From a virus: DNA of 21,737 nucleotides. Every line of letters starts with the position of its first letter. Position 1 is the stretch's first letter. Positions 1-13,000 of this stretch are shown in pieces. The notes under the pieces are model-generated. The model saw only the letters and a program-made list of their open reading frames with translations. It did not search any database and had not been told where the DNA came from. The DNA is taken from the IMG/VR virus record IMGVR_UViG_3300013094_000317, positions 1-21,737 of that record; one strand, given 5' to 3'. Made by a program: the position numbers and the translations under genes.

Positions 1-2
1 GT

Positions 3-173
3 GATTCAGTAGTAAACACTAATCAAGCAAATAATGAAACAATAAATGCTGCACAAGGCAATAATCCAGCGATTACTGGAAGCCCACCTTCCACAGGCAC
101 AGGCGGTCAAACTGGTGCACAAAGTACACCAGGTGGCAGTTCAAGTACTGGCGCTGGCGGAAAGAGTTGTTAA
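3..173 (+). CDS. C-terminal end of an upstream phage structural protein (partial)
   Basis: The frame is open from the left edge to a TAA at 171-173 and gives about 56 residues. They are rich in Gly, Ser, Thr, Asn and Gln, contain the stretch TGAQSTPGGSSSTGAGG and end in GKSC. This looks like a flexible low-complexity tail with no recognisable fold. It stops 8 bases before the ATG of the gp25-like gene, so it probably belongs to the same transcription unit. In T4-like phages of this type the genes next to gp25 encode baseplate hub or spike proteins (gp5, PAAR-type tip, gp53), so this could be one of those. That is inference from position only, because the diagnostic part of the protein lies outside the window. 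Confidence 0.7.
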   Translation, partial: DSVVNTNQANNETINAAQGNNPAITGSPPSTGTGGQTGAQSTPGGSSSTGAGGKSC

Positions 174-181
174 ATACTGTT

Positions 182-568
182 ATGGCATTATATAAAGGTT
201 ATAGCAGCGTAAATCGTGATTTTGGACCGTTTAATATCACTGACAATGATTTAATCGTTCAAGACCTATTGAACTATTTGAGTATACGCAAAGGCGAGAA
301 ACTTCACAATCCCGCCTTTGGTACAATTATCTGGAATAGATTGTTTGATCCGCTTACTCCTGCGTTAAAAACTGAGATAAAACAAGATATTGACCGTATT
401 ATTGCTTATGACCCACGTTTTAATGTAGTGACACAAACAGTTGTACAAGAATCGCCTGATGGTCGTGGATTATTATTAAATTTTAGTTTGAGTTTTGCAA
501 CAGATAACAAGATATCTGATCTTCAAGTATTATTTGACAAGTCTAGTAATCGGCTTTATGTGATATAA
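182..568 (+). CDS. 25: Baseplate wedge protein, gp25-like (gp25/TssE family)
   Basis: The product is 128 residues, close to T4 gp25 (132). The family forms part of the inner baseplate wedge with gp6 and gp53 and helps start sheath assembly; it is shared with type VI secretion (TssE). Family hallmarks visible here are an N-terminal DFGPF, a helix DLIVQDLLNYLSIRKGE at about 23-39, then NPAFGT at 43-48, WNRLFDP at 51-57 and a second helix ending in AYDPRF. The G-E-x(4)-P-x-F-G pattern is the conserved core, corresponding to the region called the EPR motif in the family. I chose ATG at 182: a TTG in frame at 167 would overlap the upstream stop and add five residues not expected in the family. A purine-rich GGAAAGAG lies at 159-166, a longer spacing than usual. 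The gp6-like gene follows 45 bases downstream. Confidence 0.9.
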   Translation: MALYKGYSSVNRDFGPFNITDNDLIVQDLLNYLSIRKGEKLHNPAFGTIIWNRLFDPLTPALKTEIKQDIDRIIAYDPRFNVVTQTVVQESPDGRGLLLNFSLSFATDNKISDLQVLFDKSSNRLYVI

Positions 569-591
569 TAATAGTCGCATATTATTTTTAA

Positions 592-599
592 AATAAATA
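592..599 (+). promoter_or_regulatory. Candidate T4-type late promoter ahead of the gp6-like gene
   Basis: The octamer AATAAATA matches the T4 late promoter element TATAAATA at seven of eight positions. It lies in the short AT-rich gap between the gp25-like and gp6-like genes, 14 bases before the gp6 ATG. In T4-like phages this element is read by the phage late sigma factor gp55 and needs no -35 box. The same octamer recurs ahead of two other starts in this window, which supports a real signal, but the DNA is AT-rich and chance matches are possible. Confidence 0.45.
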
Positions 600-603
600 C
601 TTT

Positions 604-607
604 GAGG
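604..607 (+). promoter_or_regulatory. Ribosome binding site fixing the gp6-like start
   Basis: GAGG sits six bases before ATG 614 and gives a clean Shine-Dalgarno arrangement. It rules out the in-frame TTG at 602, which would place the ribosome binding site inside the gene and add the non-family residues MRFK. Confidence 0.7.
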
Positions 608-613
608 TTTAAA

Positions 614-3600
614 ATGGCTACTAACACTCGTCAAACAAATATTTTTTCTGCGGAAGATTGGAAAAAAGTTTATACAACTTTCTCCAATGCAGATTTCCAA
701 TCCTATGACTTTGAAACTCTTCGCAAAGTCATGGTTGACTATATTAAAACATATTATGCAGAAGATTTCAATGATTTCATTGAAAGCAGTGAATATGTAG
801 CATTATTAGACTTAATTGCGTTCATGGGGCAAAGTGTTGCGTTCCGCAGCGATCTTAATGCTCGTGAAAACTTTCTTGACACCGCAGAACGCCGTGATAG
901 CGTCCTGAAACTAGTAAAACAATTAAATTATGTTCCTAACCGCAATGTTGCGGCAAGTGGATTATTAAAAATTGTCAATGTCAATACTACTGAAAACATT
1001 TTTGATATCAATGGTAATAATCTAAGCCGAGTCACGGTTAATTGGAATGATGCCAACAACGCAAGTTGGGTTAGCCAGTTTACACAAATTCTTAATGCAG
1101 CTATTAGCAGCAGCACAAAGATTGGCAAGCCATTCGCAAGCAAAACGATTAATGGTATTAGAACTGAGCAATATAATATTGCTATTCCAAATACTATTTT
1201 ACCAATTCTTGCGTTTAGTAGCACTATCAATGATGTCAACACAGATTTTGAAATTGTAAGTGCCAACATTACTAATACTGATACGATAAGTGAATATGAT
1301 CCAGGCACTCGTGGTCAATTTGGCATGGTCTATCAAAATGATAGTCGTGGTAACGCAAGTGCAAATACTGGTTTCTTCTTGTATTTCAAGCAAGGCACTC
1401 TAAACTCAACTGATTTTATCATTACTGAAAAAGTTGCCAACCGTGTATTTCCTATTAATACTACAAATATTAATAATAAAGATGTATGGTTATATGAAAT
1501 TACTAGTGGAAATATTGGAAATCAATGGACACAAGTTCCAGCAACTAGTGGCAGCAGTGCCATTTATAATAGTGTTGCTCGTGGTATCCGTACCCTATTC
1601 AGTGTTGACACTCGCATAAATGACCAAATTGATTTAATTTTTGGTGATGGAAGTTTTAGTGATATTCCGCTTGGCACATATCGTTCTTATTATCGTGTAT
1701 CTAATGGTTTAACTTATCGTATTACCCCAAGTGATATGAGCAGCATTTCTGTCGCAATTCCTTATATTGATGTTACTGGCAAACCACAGACCCTAACAAT
1801 CAGTGCAAGTCTACAATATACTGTAAGCAATTCTTCTCGTCGTGACTTGACAAGTGAAATTAAACAAAAGGCTCCACAAGCCTATTATGCGCAAAATCGC
1901 ATGGTTAACGGCGAAGATTATAATACATTTCCTTATACCTCGTATAGCGATATTGTTAAGGTAAAGAGTGTAAATCGTTATGCTAGCGGTGTGTCTCGTG
2001 GACTTGACATTACTGATCCAACTGGAAAATATACATCAACCGATCTTTATGGACGTGATGGTGTATTATACAAGAATACCTATAATCAAGCATTTGACTT
2101 TACTTTTAATAGCCGCAATGATGTTATTGATATTATCAATAAGAAAGTTCTGCCTGCTATTCAAGATTATCCAATGCGTCATTTCTATTTTGAAAACTAT
2201 ACGCCATTGGATTTTACTGTTCTATATCCAACTGTATGGTCACGCAGCACAGACGATACAACCACATCAACTGGTTTCTTTTTAGATGCTAATAATATTG
2301 CAAACGGTCCACAACAGATTGCAAATTCATCTACCAGTTATCTTAAATTTTTACAAGTAAACAGTTTAATTAAATTTGTTGCTCCTACTGGACAATATTT
2401 TGATGCAACTAATACATTAATTACTGGCACACCAGTGCTGTCAACTGATAGAACTTATATTTGGGCAAGTATTCAAAGTATTACTGGCAGTGGCGCATCT
2501 ACTGTATTGGTGGCTGGTCGTAATATTGGTGCAGTTACGCTAAGCGAAAGTATTCCAAGCAATGCTATCGTAAGTCAAGTGTATGTTTCTTTTGCAACTA
2601 CTTTCCAATATTCAACTATTAACACAATTGTAACTTATATCTTGAACAAAACTCAATTTGGTTTGATTTATGATTATAATAAGACTGCTGGACCAAATGA
2701 TCCTTGGACCATTATTCCATATGTTGATGTTAATACGACAAATCCATTCAATCTTGCTAGTCAGTATACAAATAATGATAGCAGTTGGTTATTACTATTT
2801 ACGACAGATGGGCAGAAATATACAGTTAAATATCGTCAATTAGATTTTGTATTCGGCAGTGCTAAGCAAGTTAGCTTTATCAGCACTAATCCAGTAGCAG
2901 TATATGATGCTGCAACTAATACATTAGTTCGTGATAACATCAGATTAACAACTGTAAACAGCGGTATTAGCAAAGATGTTAATATGAATGTTTATAAAAA
3001 TTATTTGACTACGGATGGTTATAGTGACAGTAGTCGTATATATGTAACATATCCTATTAGTTCAACAAGTGGCTTGCCTACTGATCCAAATATTTTTAGT
3101 GAAACAAATACAACTAACAGCTTGGCATTTTATCAAAAGTATATTGATAGCAACAATCTTGTTCGTTTTCAATTGATGCCAACTGGTGCAGTTGTTGCAA
3201 TTTACAATACGATTACTGATATTACCTATGTTCGCAATAATTTTCCAGTTGGAACTGTATTTTATGCATTGATAGATCAAAAGTTCTATCAAATTCAAAG
3301 TGTTAATGATGTAAACACTGTTGTTAGCGTTGACAATTCTTATCTAGTATTTTCTGGTCGTCAAGATTTAGTATTTGAGTATGAGCATAATGCTGAGAAT
3401 ACTCGTCGTCTTGATCCAGCAGCAACTAACTTAATTGATACCTATATTTTAACTCGTGCATATGATGAAAGCTATCGTAACTATGTTTATGATAATACCA
3501 ATACTGTTGCAAAACCTGCTGATTTAGATAGCGTTCAACTTAATAGCAGTTATAGTGGATTGTTTAACTATAAAATGCTTAGCGATGAAATGGTTTTAAA

Positions 3601-4003
3601 CCCAGGCATTTATAAACTTCTATTTGGTGCAAAAGCTGATGTTACTCTTCAAGCTAATTTCCAAATTATTAAAAATGCAAATACTACATTAAGTGATACT
3701 GAAATTAAAAGTCGTGTAGTTGACGGTATCAATTCATATTTTAGTTTGGACAATTGGGATTTCGGCAATACCTTCTATTTCAGTGAATTGGCAGCTTATC
3801 TACATCAGCAACTAAGCAGCTTTATTAGTAGTGTAGTATTGATTCCAATTGGAAGTAATAATTATTTTGGCAGTCTCTATGAAATTCGTTGTGAACCTAA
3901 TGAAATCTTTTTAAGTGCAGCAACAGTCGATAATATACAAATAGTTCAAAGTGTTCTCAGCGGTATCAATTCTGCTGGCGTTCAGTTATATCAGGGATAT
4001 TAA
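614..4003 (+). CDS. 6: Baseplate wedge protein, gp6-like (baseplate J family), enlarged
   Basis: The product is 1,129 residues; T4 gp6 is about 660. In T4, gp6 dimers join the wedges into the ring of the central baseplate. The N-terminal 120 residues carry the typical gp6 signature: FETLRKVMVDYIKTYYAEDFNDF, then LIAFMGQSVAFRSDLNARE and LKLVKQLNYVP. The baseplate J core is visible as LIFGDGSFSDIPLGT (about 341-355) and APQAYYAQNRMVNGEDY (about 420-436), with DLYGRDGVLY near 477. The C-terminal block from about 1000, with LLFGAKADVTLQANF and a last helix-rich segment, matches the conserved end of the family. Between about 510 and 1000 lies a Ser/Thr/Asn-rich beta-type region that explains the extra length. 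The gene ends in tandem TAA TAA, directly followed by the ATG of the giant gene. Confidence 0.92.
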   Translation: MATNTRQTNIFSAEDWKKVYTTFSNADFQSYDFETLRKVMVDYIKTYYAEDFNDFIESSEYVALLDLIAFMGQSVAFRSDLNARENFLDTAERRDSVLKLVKQLNYVPNRNVAASGLLKIVNVNTTENIFDINGNNLSRVTVNWNDANNASWVSQFTQILNAAISSSTKIGKPFASKTINGIRTEQYNIAIPNTILPILAFSSTINDVNTDFEIVSANITNTDTISEYDPGTRGQFGMVYQNDSRGNASANTGFFLYFKQGTLNSTDFIITEKVANRVFPINTTNINNKDVWLYEITSGNIGNQWTQVPATSGSSAIYNSVARGIRTLFSVDTRINDQIDLIFGDGSFSDIPLGTYRSYYRVSNGLTYRITPSDMSSISVAIPYIDVTGKPQTLTISASLQYTVSNSSRRDLTSEIKQKAPQAYYAQNRMVNGEDYNTFPYTSYSDIVKVKSVNRYASGVSRGLDITDPTGKYTSTDLYGRDGVLYKNTYNQAFDFTFNSRNDVIDIINKKVLPAIQDYPMRHFYFENYTPLDFTVLYPTVWSRSTDDTTTSTGFFLDANNIANGPQQIANSSTSYLKFLQVNSLIKFVAPTGQYFDATNTLITGTPVLSTDRTYIWASIQSITGSGASTVLVAGRNIGAVTLSESIPSNAIVSQVYVSFATTFQYSTINTIVTYILNKTQFGLIYDYNKTAGPNDPWTIIPYVDVNTTNPFNLASQYTNNDSSWLLLFTTDGQKYTVKYRQLDFVFGSAKQVSFISTNPVAVYDAATNTLVRDNIRLTTVNSGISKDVNMNVYKNYLTTDGYSDSSRIYVTYPISSTSGLPTDPNIFSETNTTNSLAFYQKYIDSNNLVRFQLMPTGAVVAIYNTITDITYVRNNFPVGTVFYALIDQKFYQIQSVNDVNTVVSVDNSYLVFSGRQDLVFEYEHNAENTRRLDPAATNLIDTYILTRAYDESYRNYVYDNTNTVAKPADLDSVQLNSSYSGLFNYKMLSDEMVLNPGIYKLLFGAKADVTLQANFQIIKNANTTLSDTEIKSRVVDGINSYFSLDNWDFGNTFYFSELAAYLHQQLSSFISSVVLIPIGSNNYFGSLYEIRCEPNEIFLSAATVDNIQIVQSVLSGINSAGVQLYQGY

Positions 4004-4006
4004 TAA

Positions 4007-7000
4007 ATGGCAAAGCGTAAAAGTGTAAACTTTTTACCACAGGTTTTTAACACTCTTTCTAATAAAAGATTTTTAAATGCTACTATGGACCCACTAATTC
4101 AGGAACCAAGCCTGAAAAAGATGTATGGTTATATTGGTCAGCAAGATCAAAGCCCTGTTTATACTACTGGTGACTATTATATTAATGAAGGCGACAGTTA
4201 CAGCCAGTTCTATCAGTTAGAACCAGGCGTTGTTATTAATAAGCGTCAGTTGGGAACAAATACCTATAAAGTAAACAATGTTTATAGCTATGTTGATATC
4301 CTAAATCAGATTAGTGCTGATGGTGGCATTAACAATAATCATGATCGTCTTTTTACTAATCGTTATTATAGCTATAACGGATTCGTAGACCTTGATAAGC
4401 TAACAAATTATCGTCAATATTATTGGGTTCCTGGTGGACCGTTGACTGTTGATGTTACTGCCGATACTGTAACAACTCAACAAGATTTCTATATTCATCG
4501 TAATAGTTATATCGCCAATAATGAAACAGAATTGCAAAGTGCCGCACTTGGTGAAACTGGTTATAGCGTAGATGGATATAATAATGTCATCAATCCTACT
4601 TTAACATTAATTCGTGGTGGAAGTTATAATTTCCATGTTAATCAAGGCACACAGTTTTGGATTCAAACTGAAACTGGAACAAGTGGCGAAAGCAGTGTTC
4701 AGAACAATATTTCTACTCGTGATGTTATGGGTGTTTCTAATAATGGTGATGAAAGTGGTATTGTAACATTTACTGTTCCACTAAGCACTGCACAAGATTA
4801 TTTGATTAACTATCCAGCAATAACACAACAAGTAGATATTATTGTTGATGGAATTACATATGACCAACTTCAAGGTCAAAATTATGATACTTTTGTTCAA
4901 TCAAATAGTTTGGATGGCGTTCGTTCATTTGATGGCAAGTTTATAGTCTTTACAAGTTTAACTGGATTTACTGGCGTAGATAGTTCACAGTTTGGCGGTG
5001 TTTGGCAAATCAATGTTGATAATAATTCAACCTTGCCTGATATGGTTACTCCAAATCCAAATTACAGAAATATGAATTTAACTTATATCGCTCCTTGGGC
5101 AAACCTTTATAAAGTGTTTGTTGGGCAAGGCGATGTATACGGACATGTGTATGCTTACAAAAATAATGTTGGCGTAATCACAAAGTTCCCAACCCTAAGT
5201 GCTGCTCAAAGCGTTCTTTATTATGTTGATGCGACAAATCCACTTGTTTATGGTGAGATTCGTCTTGTTGATCCAACTCCCAATAGTTTGCTAAATGTAA
5301 CTGATATTATTGGTCGTGTAAATTATACTAGTCCAAATGGCGTTAAATTTTCAAGTGGATTAAAAGTTAAATTTACTGGTTTGGTTTTTCCTAGCGAATA
5401 TCAAAACAATGAATATATTGTTGAAGGCGTTGGCACTAGTATTAGTCTCATAAAATACAGTGATCTTGTTACGCCAGAAATTATCAACACTAATCTTGGA
5501 AGTTCGTTTGGCAACGGTCAAGGCTATGATGCTAATGGTTCAGGTTTTGATGGAACTTCCAATAGTCCAGAAGAAAAAGATTATGTTACTATCAATCGCG
5601 CAAGTGTTGATGGAAATGCATGGAGCCGTAACAATCGTTGGTTCCATCATGATGTTCTTCAATATGCTGCTGATTTTAACAATACTAATTATAGTTTTGA
5701 TTCTAATCAGCAAGCAAAGCGTCCTATTGTTGAATTTTTGCCTAATTTAAAACTTTTTAATTATGGTGTAAATTATCGTGGACCTGTTACTGTTATTGAT
5801 ACTACAACAACTGATGCTTTTTCACAAATTGAAGGTCAAAGTCCACAAGCAACATCAAAATATTATACTGATGGCATTCCACTGTTGAATAATAGCACTG
5901 TTGTGTTTACACAGGATACAAATCCAACAGTAAGAAATACTATCTATAAAGTTCAAAACAATAAAATTCATAGTTACAATAATTTTAATGTTAGAATTGT
6001 AGCATTTAGTGCCGCTGGCACAAATATCATTTATGTAAATGATTTAACTAATCTATATGTTGGATTAAAAGTTACTGCTGGTAGCAGTTGGACACAAAGT
6101 GCTATTCCTAACAATACCTATATTACAGCGATTGACGATATAACTGGTGCTATAACTTTAAGCAAAAATTTAACAGATAATATATCTCCATCTAGACTTA
6201 TTCCTGCTACAACTGCAATTGGTTCAACAGTAACTAATACACCATATTATAATGCGCAAAAATTAGTAACTGTTCCACTAAGCATTGGAATTAATACTTT
6301 TACTGTATATGATATAAGTTATCTTTCTGTTGGTCAATTAGTAACTGGAACTGGTGTTCCCAATAATACAACTATCACAAGTATCGTTGCACAATCTGAT
6401 CCATCAGGTGCTACTACTCCTTGGCAAATTACTGTTAGTAATAATTTCACTGTCAACGCAACAGAAACATTAACTATTGCTTCGGCTGGCGTTACTGGTA
6501 TAAGCACTGGTCAAATAGTAAACGATACAAATACTATTAATCCAGCTATTCCTGCTGGCACTGCCGTAGGCACAATCGTTGGTGGAAATATTCATCTTGG
6601 CGCAAATGCTACCTTAACTGAAAACAATGTTGTGTTTGCATTTAATAATCCTGTTGATACAACAGATTATACTGTATTGACATTTAGCAGCGACAGTTAC
6701 CAAATACATTTGGTTCCTTCTGGAACGGTAAACAATGGCGATACAGTCATTCCTATGGAAGGTGTTTCAAATCAAGGTAATATGTTCTATTATATTGATG
6801 GAACATGGAATCTAGCACAAGTTCGCAATAGTCGTCCGCAGTTCCCGCTATTTGATGTTATTGATAGCAATAGTTATAGTCTCGGTGACCATTCAGTATA
6901 TCCAAGCAGTAACTTCAAAGGCAGCAAGCTATTTGGCTATGCTATTGGAACTGGCACTCGTGATAGTGAGTTAGGTTTTCCACTAGTTTATAAGAGCATT

Positions 7001-10000
7001 GGTAATCTTGGCGATATTGTATTTCAAAATTACTATCAAACTGACTCATTTGATTATAACTTGAATCAAGTTGATACAATTAAGAATGTCAATATTGGTT
7101 ATGGCGCAATCATCAATAGCTATGATAATTATAATTTTGCCAATGGATGGTATAAAGTAGCTGATAAAAGCAAGCAATATATCACAAAAACTTTTAATGC
7201 AACAGATATATCCTTAAACAATTTTGATTTAAAAATTAAGTATGAGAACAGCTATTATGAAAACAATGTGTTTGTTTACATTAATGGCAAACTTCAAAAT
7301 CAAGACACTTATACTTTAAAAACTAATTCAACTACAAGCGTTGTTGTTCTTAATCAAGATTTAAATATTGGTGATCGTTTATTTGTTAAAATTTTCGGCA
7401 CAACTCCTCAGTATAAGCAAACTTATACTATGCCTAGAAATCTTACAAACAACAGTGATAATACTGAGTTTACCAGTATTACTCTTGGTCAATTACGCAA
7501 CCATCTTATTGAGATTGGCGATAATCTATTGAACCTTGTTGGTGAACCTGCTGGTTCTAACAACTTCCGTGACTTAAACTTCAATGATGTTGGCGGTAAA
7601 CTGCTGCAACATAGTGCAAGTTTAAGACCAGCCTCATTATTGTTAGCTAACAATGATGTTGATCCAGTTCAAATTATTCGTTATGCTGCGGATAGTTATA
7701 CAAACTTTAAGAGTCAACTTCTTGACTATATTAGCAATACTCAGTTCCCTGATCCTAACAATTATCGTGCAAGTTTAGATTTAATTCTATCACAATTTAC
7801 CGCAGTTGCAAATGGCGGTTCTCCATATTATTACACTGATATGGCTCCTAGTGGCACAAACTTTATCAAGAGCACTTATACTGTTCAGAATACAACTTAT
7901 CGCAGCTTTAACTTTACGCAAAGTTTTGCCGATAATATTAAGCAATATACTGCTGCAATGATTTATTTGAATGGCATTTTGCTTATCAAGAATCATGATT
8001 ATACTATCAATGACAAGGTTGTTACAATCTCGTCAACTGTTGCATTAAGTCGCGGCGATGTTATTGAAATCAATGAATATGCTAGCACTGTTGGATGTAA
8101 TATACCTGCAACTCCAACTAAGCTTGGTATCTATCCAAAATATGAACCACAAATTGTTACTGACGATACATATGTAACGCCAACCACTGGTATTATTGGG
8201 CATGATGGCAGCTTTACTGCTGCGTGGGGCGATTATCGTGATCATATTCTTCTTGAATTTGAAAAGCGTGTTTATAATAATATTACAACGACCTATGCTA
8301 ACAGCAGCGATACTGGCTTAAACAGTGTTATTCCTGGTGCTTTCCGTAAGACTGATTATTCAATTGATGAGTGGACTCAGCTACTTGCGCCAGCATTTCT
8401 TCGTTGGAGCAATATCAACAATGTTGATATCTTTACAAATAATACTGTAACAAACAATGAATTTACTTGGAATTATAGCAGCGGCACTGATAAACTATTC
8501 TTTAATAGTGTGCCTGGCAATTGGCGCGGTATCTACAATTATTTTTATGATACTGATAAGCCTCATACAAATCCTTGGGAAATGCTTGGCTTTGCTGAGC
8601 AACCATCTTGGTGGGAATTGCGTTATGGTCCAGCACCCTATACAAGTGCAAACAATGTTCTATGGTCTGATCTTGAATTAGGATTTATCTATGGCGGCAA
8701 TCCAAATGCAAGCTATATTGACAGTCGTTATAGCCGTCTTGGTCTAAGTCAAATCATTCCAGTTGATGAGCATGGCAATTTGCTATCTCCTAATTTCAGT
8801 GTAATTGGAAGCTTTGATGCTAATCTTGCAACACAAAATTGGCGAGTTGGTGATCAAGGTCCAGCAGAAACTGCATGGCGTCGTAGTGTAGATTATCCAT
8901 TCGCTGTTCAGATTGCATGGTTCCTTGCTCGTCCAGCAGAATGGGCTGCGTTAAACTATAATACTCGTGATTTAACTTATAACAGTACACTTGGTCAAAT
9001 TATTAACAGTAAATCAAATAGTCGTGTATTTGATTTCTCTGTGACATCTCCAAGTGATTATATTCCAGGTTACAATGTATGGTTAAGAGATTATCTTACA
9101 AGCAATAACTTAGATGTAACTGAAAACTGGCTTAATGTAGTTAATAACAGCACATTCAATCTTGTTTATAAGATGGGTGCATATACAGACAAGAGTTATC
9201 TAACTATTGTTGCTGACCAAGTTAGCCCACAAAGCACTAATAGTAGTGTGATTATTCCACAAGAAAACTATCGTGTTAAGGTTACTAAAAGTGCTCCTGT
9301 TGCTCGTGCAATTTATAGTGCAGTTGTTGTTCAAAAAACAACAGATGGTTATCAAATTACTGGTTTTGACAAAGAACGCCCATATTTCTTGACGATTCCA
9401 AGTCTTGTTAGCAGTAACAATTATGGTATCACTGTTGGAATTGATACTGCTGTTATCTATTTGGATGCGGCAGCAGGAATTGTTAGCTATCCATATGGAA
9501 CTATCTTTAATACAAAGCAACAAGTTGTTGACTTCTTAGTAAGTTATGGTCGTTATCTTGAATCACAAGGTTTCTCATTCCAAGAATTTTTGGGTGATAA
9601 CAATACTAAGCAAGATTGGACTCTTGCTGCAAAAGAATTTTTATTCTGGGATCAACAAGATTGGGGCAATAGCACAATTATTAGTTTAACTCCAACTGGA
9701 ACAAATATTAATTTTAATAGTTTATTTGGTTTAGTTGATACTATTTCTAATACCAATAACTATACTAAAATTATCAATAGTGATAATGTTACCCTAACTG
9801 GTCGTGATTATCGTGTATATCGTGAAGATAATAACTTCTCTGTAACATTGAAGAACGCTCAAAAAGGTATTCATTTATTAGATATTGCTGTTGTTCAATA
9901 TGAACATACTCTTATTTTTGATAATACTACTGTGTTCAATGATATTCTTTATGATGAACAAACTGGCAGTCGTCAGTTCCGTCTGCGCATTGACGGCAGC

Positions 10001-13000
10001 AAAACACAAGATTGGGATGGTTCACTTTATGCACCAGGTTTCTTTGTCAATATAAGCGATATTCCTGAATGGTCTGCTTATACAGATTATTATACTGGTG
10101 ATATTGTGCTATTCAAAACTCAGTATTTTGCTGCACAGAATTTTATTCCAGGCAGTGCTACATTCAAAAGCAGTGATTGGTATACAATTAATGGCAATTT
10201 GCTAGGTAAAGACCTTATTCCAAATATGGCAAGTGGGGCTGCTCAGTTTATTAATTTCCATGATCCAGATGCAACTGATCTTAACAGTGCCGCTGATGCA
10301 TTAAGCAAAAGCGAAACTGGATTTAGTCCTCGCCAATACTTTACTGATCTTGGTTTAGATACAACTACTCAATATAAGTTCTATCTTGGAATGATTGCGC
10401 AAAAAGGAACACAAGCTGTTCTTAATGCTTATCTTCGTAACAAACAGAAGCGTATTGACAGTGATATTACATTAAATGAACAGTGGGCAATTAAACTTGA
10501 CAACTATGGTGGAAATAATGATACTGACAAGTTAGAATTTAATATTGGTAATGCAATAGCTATCAATAGCCAATATCTATTTCAACTTATCAATGAAACT
10601 GATTCTCGTCCATTAGATTATAATGGCGTTAAACCAAGTGACTTGCTTTATAAGCCAAGAAAGTATAATACTGATATTTTCTCACTTGATTCTCCTCATA
10701 AGCAGATTATACCAACTGCTGGTCCAGTTAACACAAATGATGTTTCTGCAACAGTATTTGATATTTCTAAAATCTTTAATATTAGTGCACTTAACACTAT
10801 ATTGGGTGAAGGAAGTAAAATTTGGATTGCAGCAGATAGCAGCAATCAATGGGGAGTATATCGTTTAAGTCAAACTAACATTTTGGCAGTAACATATGTA
10901 AATCCAATAAGTCCAACTGAATTACAATTTACTACCAGCGCACCACATGGTTTAGCAAAGTATGATTATGTCATGCTTAAAAATGGACAATTGCTTAGTG
11001 CACAAAGCACAAGTGGCGTTGTTGACATGAGCGGATTTTATAGAGTATCCAGTGTTAGTGGCAATACATTTAATGTAAAGATTACTAATAATGTTAAAGT
11101 TGGAACTGGTAATCTAAAAGCATCTCTATTCAAACTTATCAATGTTCGTTATGCAACAAGCAATGATTTTGCTAACTTCACTCCTGTTCGCGGATGGAAT
11201 AGTAACGAAATTGTTTATATTGACAACGGACCAGATGGATATAATGTTCTACAAAATACAAATAATTGGGTATACAATCAAACTAAGAGTCCAGTGTTTA
11301 CCTCTCCAAGCGACAATTATGGCAGCAGTGTAAAGATTAATCACACTCAAGGTTTTGCCTTAGTTGGAGCAAATCAAAAAAATACTAGTGGTACTGCATT
11401 TGTTTATGGTAAAAACCAAGATAATACTTGGCAAGAATTTGGTGTATTGACACCAGATAGCCGTATTCGTGGTTTTGGTAGCAATGTAGATATCAATGTA
11501 AACAATATTGCCTTTATTAGTGCTCCAACTGGACAAAAAGGCGTTGTATATACAGCCAATGTTAATAGTCAACAGATTGCACTAAGCCAAGCTATTCACT
11601 ATGATAATCTTTATGCTATTAGTGCAGGATTCTCACAGTCAAACAATAATATACTTTTATCAACAGTCTTTAACTTTGACAGCACTGCTAATATTGCTGT
11701 TCAAGCAAGCTATAACTTAAGTAACTTTGCTGTTGGAATGGGCGTCGGTGGTGCTGGTATACCAAGTGGAACATATATTACTAGTATTACTCCAGTAGCA
11801 GCTACTAACACTATTGTTGTTAATAAGACTAACAGTGTTCATATTGGTGACACTGCTACAATCTTGCAATCTAACAGCAGTATTTTTACTACACTGTATG
11901 CAAATATTGCAAGTAGCAATGCTAATGTTTATATTGGCAATGTTGGACAATCTATTACTGGTGTTCTAGTAAACACCATGCCTGTATTGGGCAATGGTAT
12001 TCCAGTTGGAACATATATTACGAATATTAGTAATATTACTGGCTATAAAGTTCTTACACTAAGCAGCAATGTAACTATTCCAAGCGGAAATCTGCTCACT
12101 ATTGTTAATAACAATTCAAGTGTTATCCAAAGCGGCGTTACGAGTGTAACAACTACTGGTAACAATTACTTTATTATCAGTGGCGCTCAAAGCACTTATC
12201 TTATAGCAAATGGACAACCGATTGTTGGTTCTAACCTTGCTAATGGCACTGTTATTTCTAACCTTGCAATTGGACCAGCATTTAACATTCTTGGTGTTAA
12301 CAGCAATGTTAATTTAAGCAACAGTGAAAAGATTGCAATCTATCCAAATGTTCAACCAACAAGTAATTTTGGTTATAGCATTAGTGCAAGTGGCGATGGA
12401 AAATGGTTATATGTTGGTGAACCAGTTACTAACAGTGTTTATGTTTACGAGTATGCAAATCTTGCAACAAGCACATCAACTCGCATAGGCGATGGACATA
12501 CAACAAGTTTCTCATATCCAATCGGCGCTCCTTCAACTGCTAGTGCAAATGATATTAAAGTTTATGTTAGTGGAGTCTTAAAGGTTCCAAACCTAGATTA
12601 TATCAAGACGCCAGGTCAAACTGTTATTACATTTGATAATCCACCAGCAGCCAATGCAGCAATCTTAATAAGCTATGAAAGTCATTATGTTGAAACAAAT
12701 CGCATTGTGACCGATGATCCACAAGCTAGCATGTTTGGTGCAAGTGTAAGCACAAACTATGATGGCAGTGTGGTTGTAATTGGTGCCGCAAACAGTGCAG
12801 CAACATTCAGCACAACTTTCAGCAATGCAGGCAAAACTTATATCTATGACCGCACTGCTGAAATCTTTACTGCTGATGGCTCAACATCAACATTCCAATT
12901 AAGTAATGCGTTTGCTAACCTAACAACTATCACTACTCCTACTTTGGTGACCAATCCTGCTGTTACAGTTGATGGAATTGACGATACTGCAAATGCAACT

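Noticed and set aside
167-181. TTG start for the gp25-like gene
   Set aside because: It overlaps the stop of the upstream gene, and ATG 182 gives the family-like N-terminus MALYKGYSS.
569-613. Terminator in the gap after the gp25-like gene
   Set aside because: The gap is AT-rich but I see no GC-containing inverted repeat followed by a T run.
928-1308. Open frames on the minus strand (for example here, 9200-9523, 16802-17092 and 17774-18055)
   Set aside because: They lie fully inside strongly supported + strand genes, have no ribosome sites or family motifs, and encode compositionally odd Ile/Cys/Asn-rich products. They are shadows of the AT-rich coding strand.
3985-4010. Fusion or programmed frameshift between the gp6-like and giant genes
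   Set aside because: gp6 ends in two consecutive TAA codons and the giant gene has its own AGGGA site and ATG. I see no slippery sequence.
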